From: Perca fluviatilis
Lineage: Eukaryota; Chordata; Actinopteri; Perciformes; Percidae
Reading direction: 5' to 3'
Length of the DNA: 64,000 nt
NCBI RefSeq assembly: GCF_010015445.1
Contig: NC_053112.1
Location: 9,442,403-9,506,402, forward strand
Numbering within the stretch: position 1 is the stretch's first letter; the number at the start of each line of letters is the position of its first letter. The notes under the pieces are model-generated. The model worked only from the letters and a program-made list of their open reading frames with translations, had not been told where the DNA came from and searched no databases. Of this stretch, positions 1 to 12,030 are shown piece after piece. A program made the translations under genes and the position numbers.

Positions 1-150
1 GCTGAGGAACAATTTCAGCACGTATTTAGTTTGAATGTGTAACATATATACATGATACGTGTGAGTTATATACTTGCTCTTTAACGTTTAACATCCTCGT
101 AACGTTTTAGTGTTTCTGTTGCTCGTTCAGACATCACATCTTCAAAAGTG

Positions 151-165
151 TCACACATACACACA

Positions 166-216
<51 letters not shown>

Positions 217-238
217 ACGCACACGCACACACACACAC
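151..238. repeat. (CA)n microsatellite with CG-interrupted tail
   Basis: CA dinucleotides with a CACACG variant block at the 3' end (about 205-230). The frames through it are repeat translations, not genes. Confidence 0.95.
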
Positions 239-369
239 AAAGAGAAGCGGTTGGCTGAGATTATCTCTCCTCTCTCCATCCAACCATCCAGAGCCGCCTG
301 GCGCCTCCGCTGGGCCGCAAATGACAGCAGACAAGAGGTGTAGCATTTCCTATTGTTACCTCCGTTCAA

Positions 370-376
370 CACACAC

Positions 377-430
<54 letters not shown>
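370..430. repeat. Compound (CA)n(GA)n microsatellite
   Basis: About 17 CA units run directly into about 9 GA units. Confidence 0.93.
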
Positions 431-639
431 TACTAACCCTGCACACCCTGTTCCCTGAAAAAACAGTAACAAGTTAAAACTTCCAGATAAAATTTGCATC
501 AGAATGAACACGCAAACATAATATCCACACTAATAAATATAATAAGCTCTCACACTAAAGGAGTATTATATTTGACAATAAAAAAAAAACTGATATCTCC
601 AATCATTTTTATTCTGATCAGTAGATGTTTTGCTTATTA

Positions 640-1160
640 TACTTATCCCCACCTAAGAATATTGTACTTTTATTGTCAGTAAGACTAACACTTGAGGAAA
701 GCAACTCAATACATTTACTCAGGTACCATACCATACTACCGGCCTATAATATTGAGGTACTTAAAGTTTACTTGAGTATTTCCATTTTATGTAGCCTAAC
801 TTTCTACTTCTACTCCACTACATTTCAGAGGTATATTACACTCTTTACTACATTTGTTTGATAACTTAAGTGACTTATTTGCAGATTTAGATTGTTAATA
901 AAAAAAAAACTATCAACAAATGAGACACAGCAGTATAATAACCTTTACAAGCTGCAACATTAAAGTGATGCAATAATTTATCATTGAATATAAACAAATA
1001 GTATACACATTATTCTGGAAAGGGCCCTTATGCCTAATGAGTACTTTTACCACTTTAAATATATTTTGATGCAAATGCTGTTTTACTTTTACTTGTAACA
1101 GAGTATTTCTACACTGGGTTGTGTTACTATTACTTAAGTAAATGATCGGAGGACTTTTTC
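640..1160 (-). repeat. AGTAAAAGTA-rich dispersed repeat, copy 1
   Basis: TACTTTTAC, ACTTGAGTA, TTACTTAAGTAAA and CTACTTCTACTCCACTACATTTCAGAGG motifs repeat through this stretch. Their reverse complement recurs at 13430-13870 and 15430-15840. It behaves like a common teleost dispersed repeat; its class was not determined. Confidence 0.65.
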
Positions 1161-3195
1161 TACCTCTTGACTCTAAAGCCTATTAAGCAACATGAGCAGT
1201 ATCTAAGCATCTATATTCAGAGACCAAAACGTTAGAAGTCCATCTAATTCTTTTAAAGTTTTATCTTTTAATAAAAGTATTTTCCTTGTTGTTAGTTTTA
1301 AGTAAACAAAGGCTGAGCTATTTAAGGTAATCTAACCCTTTACACTTCTGCTAAGTTTGCCCTGACATTTTAACCGACTTATCTCTGTTTGTGTGAAAGA
1401 TAAAGACTCAAACAGAAGCTCTGCAAAGGTCACGGTCTTCCTTCCAGCTCTGTCAGCACCAGTCAGGTTGTACAAGCTGAACAACCTCCTTCCTCCTGAT
1501 GGAAGTTTTTCTGAGTCTCACTCTGCAGTTTGTTGGATTTTGCATATAAACTCACAGTCCTCTAAAGGCTTTCCTGCATAGTTTCATACCTGATGACAAA
1601 ACCTCAGAGGTCCCAGTCATGATCCCTGAGGTTCGCCCACACAACATGTTCAATATATCCAATATTCCCTCTTCTTTTAATGCTAAAAACAGCTTCCTCG
1701 TGCCACTTGAGAGCTTTGAGACTGTATACAAATGTGTTGTAAAACCAAAACAATGAGCTAAAAGAAACTAGAAGCAAAAGCTCCGTAAAGTTGCAGGATT
1801 TGGGGGAACAATTACAAAACTAGTGAGTGTTTCTTTGTCTAATTTCAAACACGCAAATATATGGGGAATCAATGTGGACATTTTCATGAAACAAATTATT
1901 TACTTGCCTTTTTATGCTTTCATGTTTTTGCAGCTAAAAAATATCCAAATAAAAAATTGTGTGTCCTCCCAAAAGAATGACAAAACCTGCCACTTCAGCA
2001 AATGGCCCAAAATAGAATTTGTATACATTTGTATACATAGCCTAATAATAGTCTCGAATAGCTGGTCTGACTGCACCCATTAACATTCTGCCACGGGGGA
2101 AAAACCATGCACTCTGGCTTGTTTGTATTTCTTTAAACCAATCATAATCGTCTTGGGCAGCAACAGTGCTCTTGCAAAACAGATCGCAAAGATAGCGAAA
2201 GTGGAGGTGAATGGCACGTGAAATGCTCTTTGTCCGGTGAGTCAAACTATAGTAATAATGACTCCAGTCTGTCAGGAGCAAAGGGAGAAATAGTGTGATT
2301 TCATCATATAGCGACATTTGTTTGACGGGTCAACAAAACATTGGTCTTTATCACAGCAGCGTGCCGTTTGTTTCGTTGTGTTTTTAAAAACATGACCAAG
2401 ATCGGTCCCCTTACATTTACGGAGTCATTTTAACCTTACTGTATGCATCACGTTGGCTGCCGCTGTGTAAGACCGTGAACATCCTAAAACACAGGGCTTT
2501 CAAGCGGGGTAGGGGAGTTTGTGTCCCGGGAGTACTACTTAAGGGGACTGGTGTTTTAACCCAAACCACAATGGGTTTTCTAATCTTAACTAGTCGTTTT
2601 GGCGTTCAAACTTAACTGTCATCGCCACATGACAGTCAACTTTTTGTCGGCTAAACTTTACTGCAACGGCCTCTGTAATGACCGTCACGTCATTGTGACC
2701 GGTACCCGGCTCACATTCACCTTTTCTCAGCTAAAGTTAACTGTAAAGACAGCTAACCCTAACTGTCATGTGACAGGTCTGCTAAACTTCGTCACGGTTG
2801 CCATAATTTCGTAAGATATCATGTGAATTGTTGTGCATACGTTTTCGTACGATATCATTCGAATCCGTTCATGATTGTAACTAAAGTTGTCAAGTTAAGA
2901 TAAAACAGATTTCCTTCAGAGACAAATGTCATCCTGTCGATAGGGGCATCAGCTCCGAAAACACCTCTATGTGTTGTTCTAAAGAGCAGCTCCAAACAAC
3001 GTACTCTGTTGTATAATTTGGACTTGTTGTTAAAACTGGTCCCAGCTGACAGAGATTTACAGGTTTCAGCCTTTTTAGGGAGTTCAAAGCCACATGAAAA
3101 ATAATGAATGACACCTGAATTTGTCCCTCTAGAACTCCCATATAAGAACTGCTGTTTACAATATGGCAACATGTGGATTAACACTGAAAAGTAAC
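1161..3195. other. No gene seen; AT-rich upstream DNA
   Basis: No splice-supported ORF. Around 2100-2330, ttctttaaaccaatca followed by gggcagcaacagtgct resembles a sequence near 62490-62530 (gcatttctttaaaccaatcac), suggesting an old shared repeat. Nothing else recognised. Confidence 0.6.
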
Positions 3196-3197
3196 AT

Positions 3198-3356
3198 TAC
3201 GGGGCACCTGGTTAGCCCACCTGGTTGAGCATGCGCCCCATGTACAGAGGCTCAGTCCATACCGCAGCGGCTGCGGGTTCAGTTCCAACCTGCATGTTAT
3301 CCCCCTCTCTTTTCCACTTTCCTGACTTTATCTGTCCTATCAATAAAAGCCCCAAA
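3198..3356 (+). mobile_element. tRNA-derived SINE
   Basis: The head resembles a tRNA gene: an A-box-like tggttgagcatgcg near 3222 and a B-box-like gggttcagttcc at 3274-3285, followed by a body and a tail ending aataaaagccccaaaaat. Family name not assigned. Confidence 0.7.
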
Positions 3357-3359
3357 AAT

Positions 3360-6155
3360 AACATTTAAAAATTGTATTTTTACCTAATTAGGGGATCATG
3401 CTGCAAGTTTTGCTTTATTTTGGAGGGTTTATAGTTAGGTTTTCTTTCAGTAGATCAGCATATTTGATGAAGTTGATGTACCTGCATGCTTCTTTCAAAT
3501 GTTGTCATTGTACCCACATGGTTGAATGCACCTATTGTGAGTAATTTTTGATAAAAGTGTCAACTAAATGCATGTTATGTATTGTATTAAAATCTAAACT
3601 GTTCATCCTCCTGGAAACCTTTTGGAAATCTATCTTGGAAACTCTTCAAGGACTCCTGTTGAGCCCTGAACCACACTAAGGAAACCTTGTCCCAGAATAA
3701 CCACCTGACCAAAACCAAACGCCCAGTCACTTAACTTTAACTAAAACAGTTTTATTTTGTTTCCAATAGCTGCTGTAGTGTGTTGGCCCATCTGACCCAC
3801 AGAAAACACAGCGCTCAGCCTGGCGTCATTGGATTTAATGCTTATTTAAAGTAAATGGAGGCGGCCGTGTGCCAGTCTAAACACTATCCTGCCTTGTTTG
3901 GCACTTCTTTACGAGGACGCGCTGATGATGATGTAGCGTGAATTGGAGACAGTCGCCTGGGAGTCTAGAGGGACAACCAGACATATATCTGTCTGATTCC
4001 GGCTTCCATAGAAAGAGTTGCACATCAGGATATTTACTACCTGTTGGGTTTACACACAGGGACACTGCGGAGGGGAGACCCAGTCCAGGTCGGTGAGAGG
4101 ACCCAAGCAGGATCCAGTTTAGAGATACATTTATCTGCACAGTAGCCTATGAATATGTGCACACCAAGAGTTAACTCACAATTTAACAGAATAATGATAT
4201 CTCTGACAAAACTGTTAAGGCCTAAACAGTGCCTGCTCTACACAGTGGCTATATGTGACTTATTGAAAGCTTAAATGTAAAAGTATGATAAAAACAAAAC
4301 TGACATTCACTGCTTTTGTGTCATTCAAAAAGTGGCGTAGCACCCTCAAAATGCTTATAATCTAAATTTTTGTTTTAATGCCATTGAATCCCCAATTTGT
4401 TATTTGTTCAAATATGTTTTGACAGTGAAAGATCAAAACTTTAGATTTCTACTGTGTGCAAACGTGGCAACATTATTCCCTAAAATTCCCTCTCACCTAA
4501 CAAAATTGGAGTCTTAGGGCCTAGATTGTGCACCATTATATTATGATAAAAACAAATAATTTAAAAATAATAATTCATATTTTCAGTTGGTTCGGGGGCC
4601 CCAGATGTTTGAGGAGCCCTAAGCATAAGGCACTCTGAACTGAGGCTCAGTTTTTGATCTTTTTCAGGAGAAACACAGTTTAGCTGTGTTTTTAAAGCCT
4701 AACATATAGAGTGTATATCACTTTACAAAAGAGCATCTTACTAATGTTGCTTGGGGTTGCTTCAGAGTTGAAAAAAGAATTCCTTGAGTGTGGTTTCATA
4801 TTCGGGCAAAAATTCTTTGATAAGAGATGATCAGTTATAAAGATACTAAAGATGACAGCAATTCATAATTTCAGAATAAAAGTATTGGCATCTGCAATGA
4901 TCTTTTAGCCTTACTACACATTCATATACTGTGCATACCGCACTCTCTTATATCGGTACCAAAGTTGTATGTACTCTATGTCCACCTAAGACTTAATTTT
5001 ATAAGCTGTTTATCTCCGTCTCTTTCCGTAAAACTGACTTAAGCTGTGAGAAAGCCATTTGAACAACATATATTACACTTTTAGTTTATATATCTTTCCT
5101 TAAAACACAAAAACTTTCAGTCAGCCTGACAGAATGTTTTATGATTACATTTTGCAGCTTTTTAAGCAGGACCAAATATTGGAAAAGTTGTACATACTGT
5201 ACATCCCTGCCTTTGAGTTAAGAGTTAAGAGTTTCTGAGGAAGCTCAAACACCACTGGGGCTGCTGTAAGGAAAGGTCAACGTTGGAAAGCCTTAAAGAC
5301 TGTGAGAGCGGTCTCATGGCTGTAGTTTCCATGGGGACACCAAGGTCCTGCCTTCAGTCACATTTATGGGACTTTCGGGGGTCTAATGCCACGAGGGATT
5401 TTATATTCTGTTATTGTAAACACAAACATAAACCAAAAGAATTAGGAATTGAAGTAGAAGGGTTTTAGTAGTCTCTCCAACACACTCCCATCCACGTAGA
5501 GAAGTGAACATTTAAACAATAATGTAATATAATATTATGATCGAGAATTTCAATGAAAAATTGAATGTGAAATGTTAGGCCTATATATTAAAAAAAAATA
5601 GAACATTTTACTGAGTTTGGTTAAACACCATTAACTGGGGCTTCTTATTCAGAATAAAAAATGGCTCATTAAACCTTATTGTTCAACCAGGCATGTTTTT
5701 TCAGGGACCCCCTACTGCATATATTGTATAAAATGAAGTTGCATATTAAACTGGGCCTACAATAACGTGTAGATGCCTAAAGCCTTCATACATTCCTTTT
5801 TAGTGCATAGAATATTAAGCTATTAAAATAATATTTGTCGGTATGATTTTATAAATCATGTTTTAATGTTTAACATACATGTGGCGTGTGGAGTGAATCC
5901 TTATGATGAACTGTATCTGTGGATGGCCTTAGTGACTACTTACCTATAGGCCAATAAGCCTATCATCAGTGGGGATTTAAACTTGCTAATAATATGTTGG
6001 ATTCATGTTAAGACATTTTCATTTCTGAAAAACACTTTCAAAAATTAACAATAATTTGCATTGAGGACCCATTGTTGAAGATCTCTGGTTTAAACAACAG
6101 GACTTGAAATTAATTGGCTACATGTGAAATTGAAATGATTTCAAATCTTACTTAT
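3360..6155. other. No gene seen; AT-rich DNA
   Basis: All ORFs here are short and lack codon structure, splice support or recognisable homology. No convincing repeats or RNA genes were identified by eye. Confidence 0.6.
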
Positions 6156-6159
6156 TTTG

Positions 6160-6440
6160 GAACATTGCAGGCGGTGTGTGTTTCTTAAGATAAATCTGCG
6201 GGAGGAGCGAAGTGAGCCGGAGTGACAGAGGCGAGGGGGTCCCGCCGCAAAACGGAAAGGGGAGCTGATAGGAGCAGATTAGTCTTGGCTAAAAACGTCA
6301 GTCAGGTTTTTCTGGAGGAATCTTAATTGGCCCGGGGGGCCCCTGGTTATCGTCCCAGGGCGGTTATTAATACAACACCCGCGATAAAGAGGACGGAGCG
6401 ACACCGAGAGCAGCCGGCTGCTGACAGGGCTGCAGGGAGA
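6160..6440. promoter_or_regulatory. Candidate non-coding regulatory block upstream of nkx2.3
   Basis: A GC-rich island in AT-rich surroundings, with several GATA-type motifs (taagataaatct, gctgatagg, gcgataaag) and a homeobox-type cttaattggcc. About 1.6 kb upstream of the start codon and without coding potential. Enhancer or alternative-promoter function is inference. Confidence 0.35.
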
Positions 6441-7189
6441 GAAACTCTCTCACTTTGATAGAGTTGTACATGTACAGTACCTTGCATTCAGCTGAAAACA
6501 AACAGCAACGTTAAACATCTTGAACCCTTAAATCTCCCCTTGATTTCAAAGTTACAACTCCGTATAGACCTATTCCTTTTCTGATTTGTAATTGTAGCTT
6601 TCTCATACTAAATTAAAAGTGTCGGGGTTTTTTAACTTAACTAGACATTTGTATGGCTCCACTGTTACATAAAATGGACATTGTTTATATTTTCTGGAGT
6701 ATTTTATACGCATTTCCCTGTTGTACAGTCCGATAGAGTCGGACATTTTGGCATCTCCTCTCAAAAGGAAGAGTAAACTCCTGAATTTCATTAAACCTCA
6801 GAGTCATAACACGTCTTTTTAAGGCTCCGACGGCTCCCATCGGTGCCTTAAAGAAGGCCTTCAGAAGAGTTAACGCAGCAAGCTGCTGTCTTTCAGAAAA
6901 TATAAATCCATCTTTTAGATCAGGTGTTTGGTTATTATGAGGTCTGCAAGGCCCATATTGTAACAGAACCTGCCAATATCTACTATTTCCTGTCTGTTTA
7001 GTTCATTTCGACCACTTGAAGACAAAAATGTTACTTAAACTCTTAATTAAAAGCAGGGGAATGCAGCTTTCGCTCAAGGTTTTGGTGGCAGAATCCCCCA
7101 CCTGTTTATATTTTACCTCAGCCAAAATCAACCAGTAGCCTATGTGCTTTGCGTTATGATGGTCCCTTATCATTAACTCTGGGTGAAGT

Positions 7190-8025
7190 TAAACTAATAC
7201 TCCATTATCCCTTGACCTGACCGTTGACCTAGACGTGTGACCGTTCTTGCAGGCAGCGTGCCGCCTGGTGCGCCTCTCAAAAGAGCGCACAGATTTACGC
7301 ACGAACCAACACAAGGTCCCCGATGTCCTGACCGACTGTGGAATGATGAAAACTGAAAACAACATGTTGAATAACCCATAACGAAGCTAAGTAAAGAAAT
7401 AGGTAACACATTTCCAGCCACAGAGAAGAGCTACTAATTGTGCTTCTTGCAACAAAACGTGTGCGTAAAAGGCTGCTGGGGGTGAATTCGGCGAGGACAG
7501 AACAGACAGAAGGATACACACGGTGGACAGTAGAGGAGCAGAGTGTGAGTAAAAACGAGCTGCCCACCATATTCACACAAGTCCGAAAACAAAACCCGTA
7601 CGTGAATATGCGTCACGTACGCCCCACCTTCCTCCCTTCCCTCTCTCTGACTGCCTCTCTCTCCCAAATGCTTCCCTTCCAGCCTGCACACTTTCCATTT
7701 CACACACCCCTCCCCCTGACATCAGAGGAGGCAGAGGCGCTCCTTCGCCCCGGTCCAAACTCCACTTACAAAGCCCGACATTCTATCTGTCAGAGAGGAG
7801 ACCTGCATGGACAAAAACCGGGGACTAATACCCACGTTTTCGTGCGTTTTACGGCGATGAGGGATTCCAGAGGCTTAACGCAACTCCAATTACCAAAGAA
7901 GAGGCTATTAAGCTCAATTATTTGTTAGAAGAAAAAATAAAAAACAGTGGGGGAAAGGAGAAAGGGTGTGCATGTTACTCGGCGGGCTTCATTTCCTCGG
8001 GTCTGCAGAGCAGGAGCTGGATGAC
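7190..8025 (+). promoter_or_regulatory. nkx2.3: nkx2.3 proximal upstream region / 5' UTR (boundaries unknown)
   Basis: The 800 bp before the start codon are GC-richer than the flanking desert and contain a CT-rich block (7618-7715), a homeobox-type site in ctcaattatttg (about 7914) and no clear TATA box at a sensible distance. The transcription start cannot be fixed by eye. Just before the start, ATG-ACA-TGA at 8021-8029 is a two-codon upstream ORF whose stop overlaps the predicted initiation codon. Confidence 0.4.
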
Positions 8026-8416
8026 ATGATGCTGCAGAGTCCGCTCACCTCCACGCCGTTTTCTGTCAAGGACATCCTGAAGCTGGAGCAGCAGCAGCGG
8101 CAGCAGAGGCAGTCCGGGTCCCTGGAGCTCCAGCTCCCGATCCACACCCAGCAGCAGTTAGCCGGTTCTCCTCCCCAGCAGCCGCAGCAGCAGCAGCAGC
8201 AGCAGCAGCATTTCCAAACTCCGCCGTCCTGCATGCTCGCCGGAGCCCGGGACAGTCCTTCCTTCTCGGACGGAGAGGACAACCTGGCCTACCTCAGCTC
8301 GCTGGCGGTGCGGGAAGAGGACCGAGGGGAGACCAGCTTGTCCCCGGACATGTACGTCCACCCCAGCCTGCAGGGAGCCAAGCTGGAGGCCGCCGAGCTG
8401 GACGAGCAGGAAAACA
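8026..8416 (+). CDS. nkx2.3: nkx2.3 coding exon 1 (TN domain, polyQ)
   Basis: Codes residues 1-130 and ends in phase 1 (GAA AAC A) at a strong donor gtgagtg. It holds the TN motif [11 protein letters not shown] followed by a glutamine-rich linker with eight consecutive Gln (about 54-61), then an acidic Ser/Asp/Glu segment. The phase-1 join to exon 2 rebuilds Lys131 and gives NKSCGL, comparable to QKSCQL in human NKX2-3. Confidence 0.92.
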
Positions 8417-9024
8417 GTGAGTGTGAAGCACAACGGGCCGAACAAAAGGCATAAAAAAAGGACACGTGAAACAATAACTGTTACAAAAATATCAATCAAA
8501 TGTTTTTTACAGAGAAATATCAAAGTGCTACAACGTGAATTGTAAAGTTAGGCAGCTGATATGGATGTTAAATCTTACATTTCCAGTGTCCAGATTAATA
8601 ATGTTGCATGTTTAGCCACAAAAACAGCTTAACCTGAAACCTGAACCACAGTGTAGAAATGCTTCCTCTGTTACGCACACGTGGGTTTGTTTTGTAAATT
8701 AAAAAATACAACTCTAATTATTAGTAATAGCTTAATAGCCACGTAATAGTTACGTTTTAGCCATGTATCTATAAAGCTCAAACACACTGTGAGCCAACTG
8801 GAAAAAAATAAAATACATGTGTCATTTTCTAAATAATCCCGCAGCTCTGTTATGGCTTATTATTCCAGTGTTTTAATTATTATTTGATCACTTGGGTGAC
8901 CTTAAAGATGAACCGCCACTATAGTTCCAAATATAAGTTGTGCAAAAGTTCAACAAAAAAAACATAAAAAAAAAAAATTGTGTTTCAGAGATAATTTCTG
9001 ATCTGCAGAAGAGTGTCTGTGCTC

Positions 9025-9083
<59 letters not shown>

Positions 9084-9635
9084 CCTGTCCTCGGCTGTTC
9101 CACCTCCAGACGACAAGACATGATCCCAATAAAGAGCTATATCAAATGGTGGAAGTCAGTATCACCGCGGCCAGAGGCCTGAGCCGAATCCAGTAAAGTC
9201 TGGAAATGTCAAACACTTTCTAGTGGTTCAGCTGCGCCCTCCGTTATGCGCAGTCTGTTATGATGTGTGGACCATAAACCGACCAATTAGTTTAAAGAGG
9301 CTTGTAAAAGAAATGACACGGCGAAGTAGCGCTAATAAACACAGTCACAGTCAGATACATCTTCTTCCCACGGTACATAGAAATATTCATTAGATATAAA
9401 CAGTTTAAAAAAAAATGACTTTTTAAGCTGCGCGTGTCTCTTTCTAAGTCACTCAATTTTATACTATTTGCCTAAAACTTATAATTAGCCAAGTCTGTAT
9501 TTTAGACAAAAGAGATTTTTTTTCCTTCTATTTGTTGCACGGTTTATCCTGTAAAGCTCAGCCTCCTTATGTTTTATATTTTATTGTCTCATCATTACAT
9601 ATATATAAAATATAATATATATATATATAAAATAT

Positions 9636-9677
<42 letters not shown>

Positions 9678-9933
9678 GCTTAGCAGAGTTGTTGTGCACT
9701 CTGGCTAAAAGCTTTTGTAATTGTATAGGACATTGTTAATGAAACAAAGGAAATTTACCATGTTTGTTGTCGGTGGCTAATTGTGGAGTTGAGAAATATT
9801 TATTGGAGTTTAGAGTACCGTGATTCTGTTCAAAACCTACCAAAGGTGAACTGGTTGTAAAACTATTAAAATTAATTAATTAATTAATTAAAACTAGGCT
9901 ACTAAAAAAAATATATATAGGTAAATGTAAATA

Positions 9934-9976
<43 letters not shown>

Positions 9977-10698
9977 TTTACATTTCATGATTTGAGACAC
10001 AGCCCATACTTATACATATACACTTCTTACGTGACTTTCCAACCTACCCAGAGAGCTGTGGTTTGGTGTCCCGGGAGGAGGCATCGGAGGGCGGGCAGGG
10101 CGACTCGGAGCGGCCGGTGCAGAAGCAGAGGAGCCGGCGGAGACCCAGGGTGCTCTTCTCCCAGGCGCAGGTCTTCGAGCTGGAGCGGCGCTTCAAGCAG
10201 CAGCGCTACCTGTCCGCCCCGGAGCGGGAGCACCTGGCGACCACCCTCAAACTCACCTCGAACCAGGTGAAGATCTGGTTCCAGAACCGCCGCTACAAGT
10301 GCAAGCGGCAGCGGCAGGACAAGTCTCTGGAGGCGGCGGGGCAGCACCACCCTCCCCCGCCCCGGCGCGTCGCCGTGCCGGTGCTGGTCAGAGATGGGAA
10401 GCCGTGTTTGGGCGGTGCGCAGAGCTACGCCGCTGCTGCTGCCCCGTACGGATCCAACCCGTACAGTTATAACGGATACCCAGCGGCATATACATACAAC
10501 AGCCCCGCTTACAACACCAACTACAGCTGCACGTACACCAGCATCCCTGCCCTTCCTCCGTCCAGCACCTCCAACGCCTTCATGAACATGAACTTGGGAA
10601 GTGTAAGCGGCTTCGGCGGCTCCCCACAGGCCCAAACACACCAAGGGACAGCGGTCACATCCTGTCAGGGCTCCCTGCAGGGGATCCGGGCCTGGTAG
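8026..10698 (+). CDS. nkx2.3: Homeobox protein Nkx-2.3 (NK2 class), complete, two coding exons
   Basis: Joined exons 8026-8416 and 10052-10698 give 345 aa. The protein is a sequence-specific nuclear transcription factor; in vertebrates NKX2-3 acts in gut and splenic mesenchyme and pharyngeal endoderm. Visible parts: start [20 protein letters not shown] with the TN (Groucho/TLE-binding) motif at residues 10-20; polyglutamine near 51-61; homeodomain 159-218 with WFQN (N51 at residue 209) and the NK2-diagnostic Tyr54 (residue 212); NK2-specific domain [15 protein letters not shown] at 235-249; tail SLQGIRAW. The MM start, KSC at the splice junction, [14 protein letters not shown] and HQGTA...LQGIRAW fit NKX2-3 better than NKX2-5 or NKX2-6, and the slc25a28-entpd7 neighbours agree. 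An in-frame ATG at 7972 could add 18 aa; 8026 was chosen from family starts. Alternative: another NK2 paralogue (nkx2.5/2.7-like), less likely. Confidence 0.93.
9025..9082. repeat. (GA)n microsatellite in nkx2.3 intron
   Basis: Nearly uninterrupted GA units with one GC interruption. Confidence 0.95.
9598..9675. repeat. (TA)n microsatellite in nkx2.3 intron
   Basis: TA runs interrupted by aaaatataa spacers. Confidence 0.95.
9923..9985. repeat. (TA)n flanked by 12-bp inverted repeats, just before nkx2.3 exon 2
   Basis: AAATGTAAATAC (9923-9934) and GTATTTACATTT (9974-9985) are exact inverted copies around a (TA)n core, ending 66 bp before the exon 2 acceptor. The stretch can form a long hairpin. 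Confidence 0.85.
10052..10698 (+). CDS. nkx2.3: nkx2.3 coding exon 2 (homeodomain, NK2-SD, C-terminus)
   Basis: Acceptor ctacccag precedes 10052; the stop is TAG at 10696-10698. The exon codes the whole homeodomain ([18 protein letters not shown] through [15 protein letters not shown]), the NK2-specific domain, a Tyr/Ala/Asn-rich activation or tail region and terminal GIRAW. GC content is much higher than in the intron or 3' flank. Confidence 0.95.
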
Positions 10699-11220
10699 CC
10701 TCACCAGAACACATCTAGTGTCTCTCTTTTTTTTTTTCTTTCATTTTCGTCAACCCACACGCTTTTAGAAGTGTGTTAACTTGTGAAAACGCCTCAGAAA
10801 ACAGTATTTGCTTATATAATGGATCTGAGTTTGGATTCTCCTGTCACTCTTCTGGCTAGTTCAAGTGTATTTTAGCCGAAATGAGTGCGGAAAAAAGGCT
10901 GGACGTCTCACAGAGACATCTGAACAGTCACACAGCTTGGGTGAAATTTCATTTTGTGGTCCAATAATTGTCGGTGCTCTAGTTTGGCACTGGTAGGACT
11001 GAAGCACAGAGGGGGGAATTAGCTTGCGCATTTCTCCTTATTTGAACTCAAAAAGATTATTGGTATTTTTTAAACGTTTGTTTCCAACATGGTATATTTT
11101 TTAGGCTATATGGAGAGATTGAATTGCTTTAAAGTGTTTTGTTTTCGTTTTTTTTGGTTCAACAGAGATTTGTTTTAGTCTATTTCACATCTATTCAAAT
11201 AAATCAGAGAAAATGAGAAA
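10699..11220 (+). other. nkx2.3: Probable nkx2.3 3' UTR with AATAAA at 11198-11203
   Basis: AT-rich non-coding sequence follows the TAG stop. The first canonical AATAAA on the plus strand downstream is at 11198-11203 (caaataaatc), giving a 3' UTR of about 0.5 kb. The end of the transcript is inferred from this hexamer only. Confidence 0.45.
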
Positions 11221-11399
11221 AAGGTGCGTTTTGATTCTGTATCCAGGGGAAAAAAAAGATAATTTTTTGGGGGGATGTTAGCTTCACTGTGCGGTGGAAA
11301 TAATGGCAAACACATCGCCGTCGCGTAACTGCATTTCTCCCTAAAGAATGAAAAAGAAAGAATCATATAATAACAAAGAATAATCCAATAATGATTGCT

Positions 11400-12030
11400 C
11401 CCACTGTGCCCAGAAGTGAGTCAGATGCACGGAGGCAAATTTGGCTCGTAAACATTTTAAGGGGAGAGCTGCTGGAAGAGGCCAGGCCACAGGGACTCTT
11501 TGTCCCGATGCCAGGCGACGTGAAAGGAGGACGTAATTCTCCATTTGAGGTCCTTTAAAAAGGACGCGATTAAGCACCTAAAATACCCCCGAAGAGCGAG
11601 CTGCAGCCGGGCTAGGGAGCGGGAATAATGGCTCTTATTGGATTGTCGGACAAAAGGTGTGTGGTAGGCAGAGCCGGGTACTCAGCAAAGACAAAAGCGC
11701 ACAGGGGCCGTGAGATTGACGTCCTAATATTCCCATTTGAGGGACATTCTGCGAGGAGAAGGGGACACGGAGGAAAAATGTGGTCACTTTTGTTCCCCTT
11801 CAGGAGGCTTTTTTTGTTCGCGGAGAAAAGCTCTCCGAGATGCCCAGCCGCGAGGCTTCGGGGGCAGGCGGGCTGGAGGTTATGGCAGCGGGGAGGCGTT
11901 TTTTGTGAAAGAAGGGGGTATTATTGCTACAAGTTTCACCATTTATCCCGATTTGAAAAATGGACAGGAGGATTTTAAGGGGGGGGGGAGGAGGGAGCGA
12001 GGTTCGTGTCCTGTAGGCTATTATTTCAGT
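11400..12030. promoter_or_regulatory. Candidate conserved non-coding block downstream of nkx2.3
   Basis: GC-enriched non-coding DNA with agtgagtcag (AP-1-like), aggtgtgtgg (T-box-like), gcgattaagcacct (NK2-like) and a CTTTAAAAAGG core. The open frames lack protein-like composition. Regulatory role inferred from composition and position only. Confidence 0.3.

Noticed and set aside
7440..7928. 162-codon open frame upstream of nkx2.3
   Set aside because: Low-complexity Pro/Ser/Leu translation of a CT-rich 5' flank; no domain, no splice logic, starts at a non-ATG codon in places. Probably 5' UTR or promoter.
8026..10698. Identity as nkx2.5 or nkx2.6/2.7
   Set aside because: MM start, [26 protein letters not shown] and SLQGIRAW, plus the slc25a28/entpd7 neighbours, fit NKX2-3 better.
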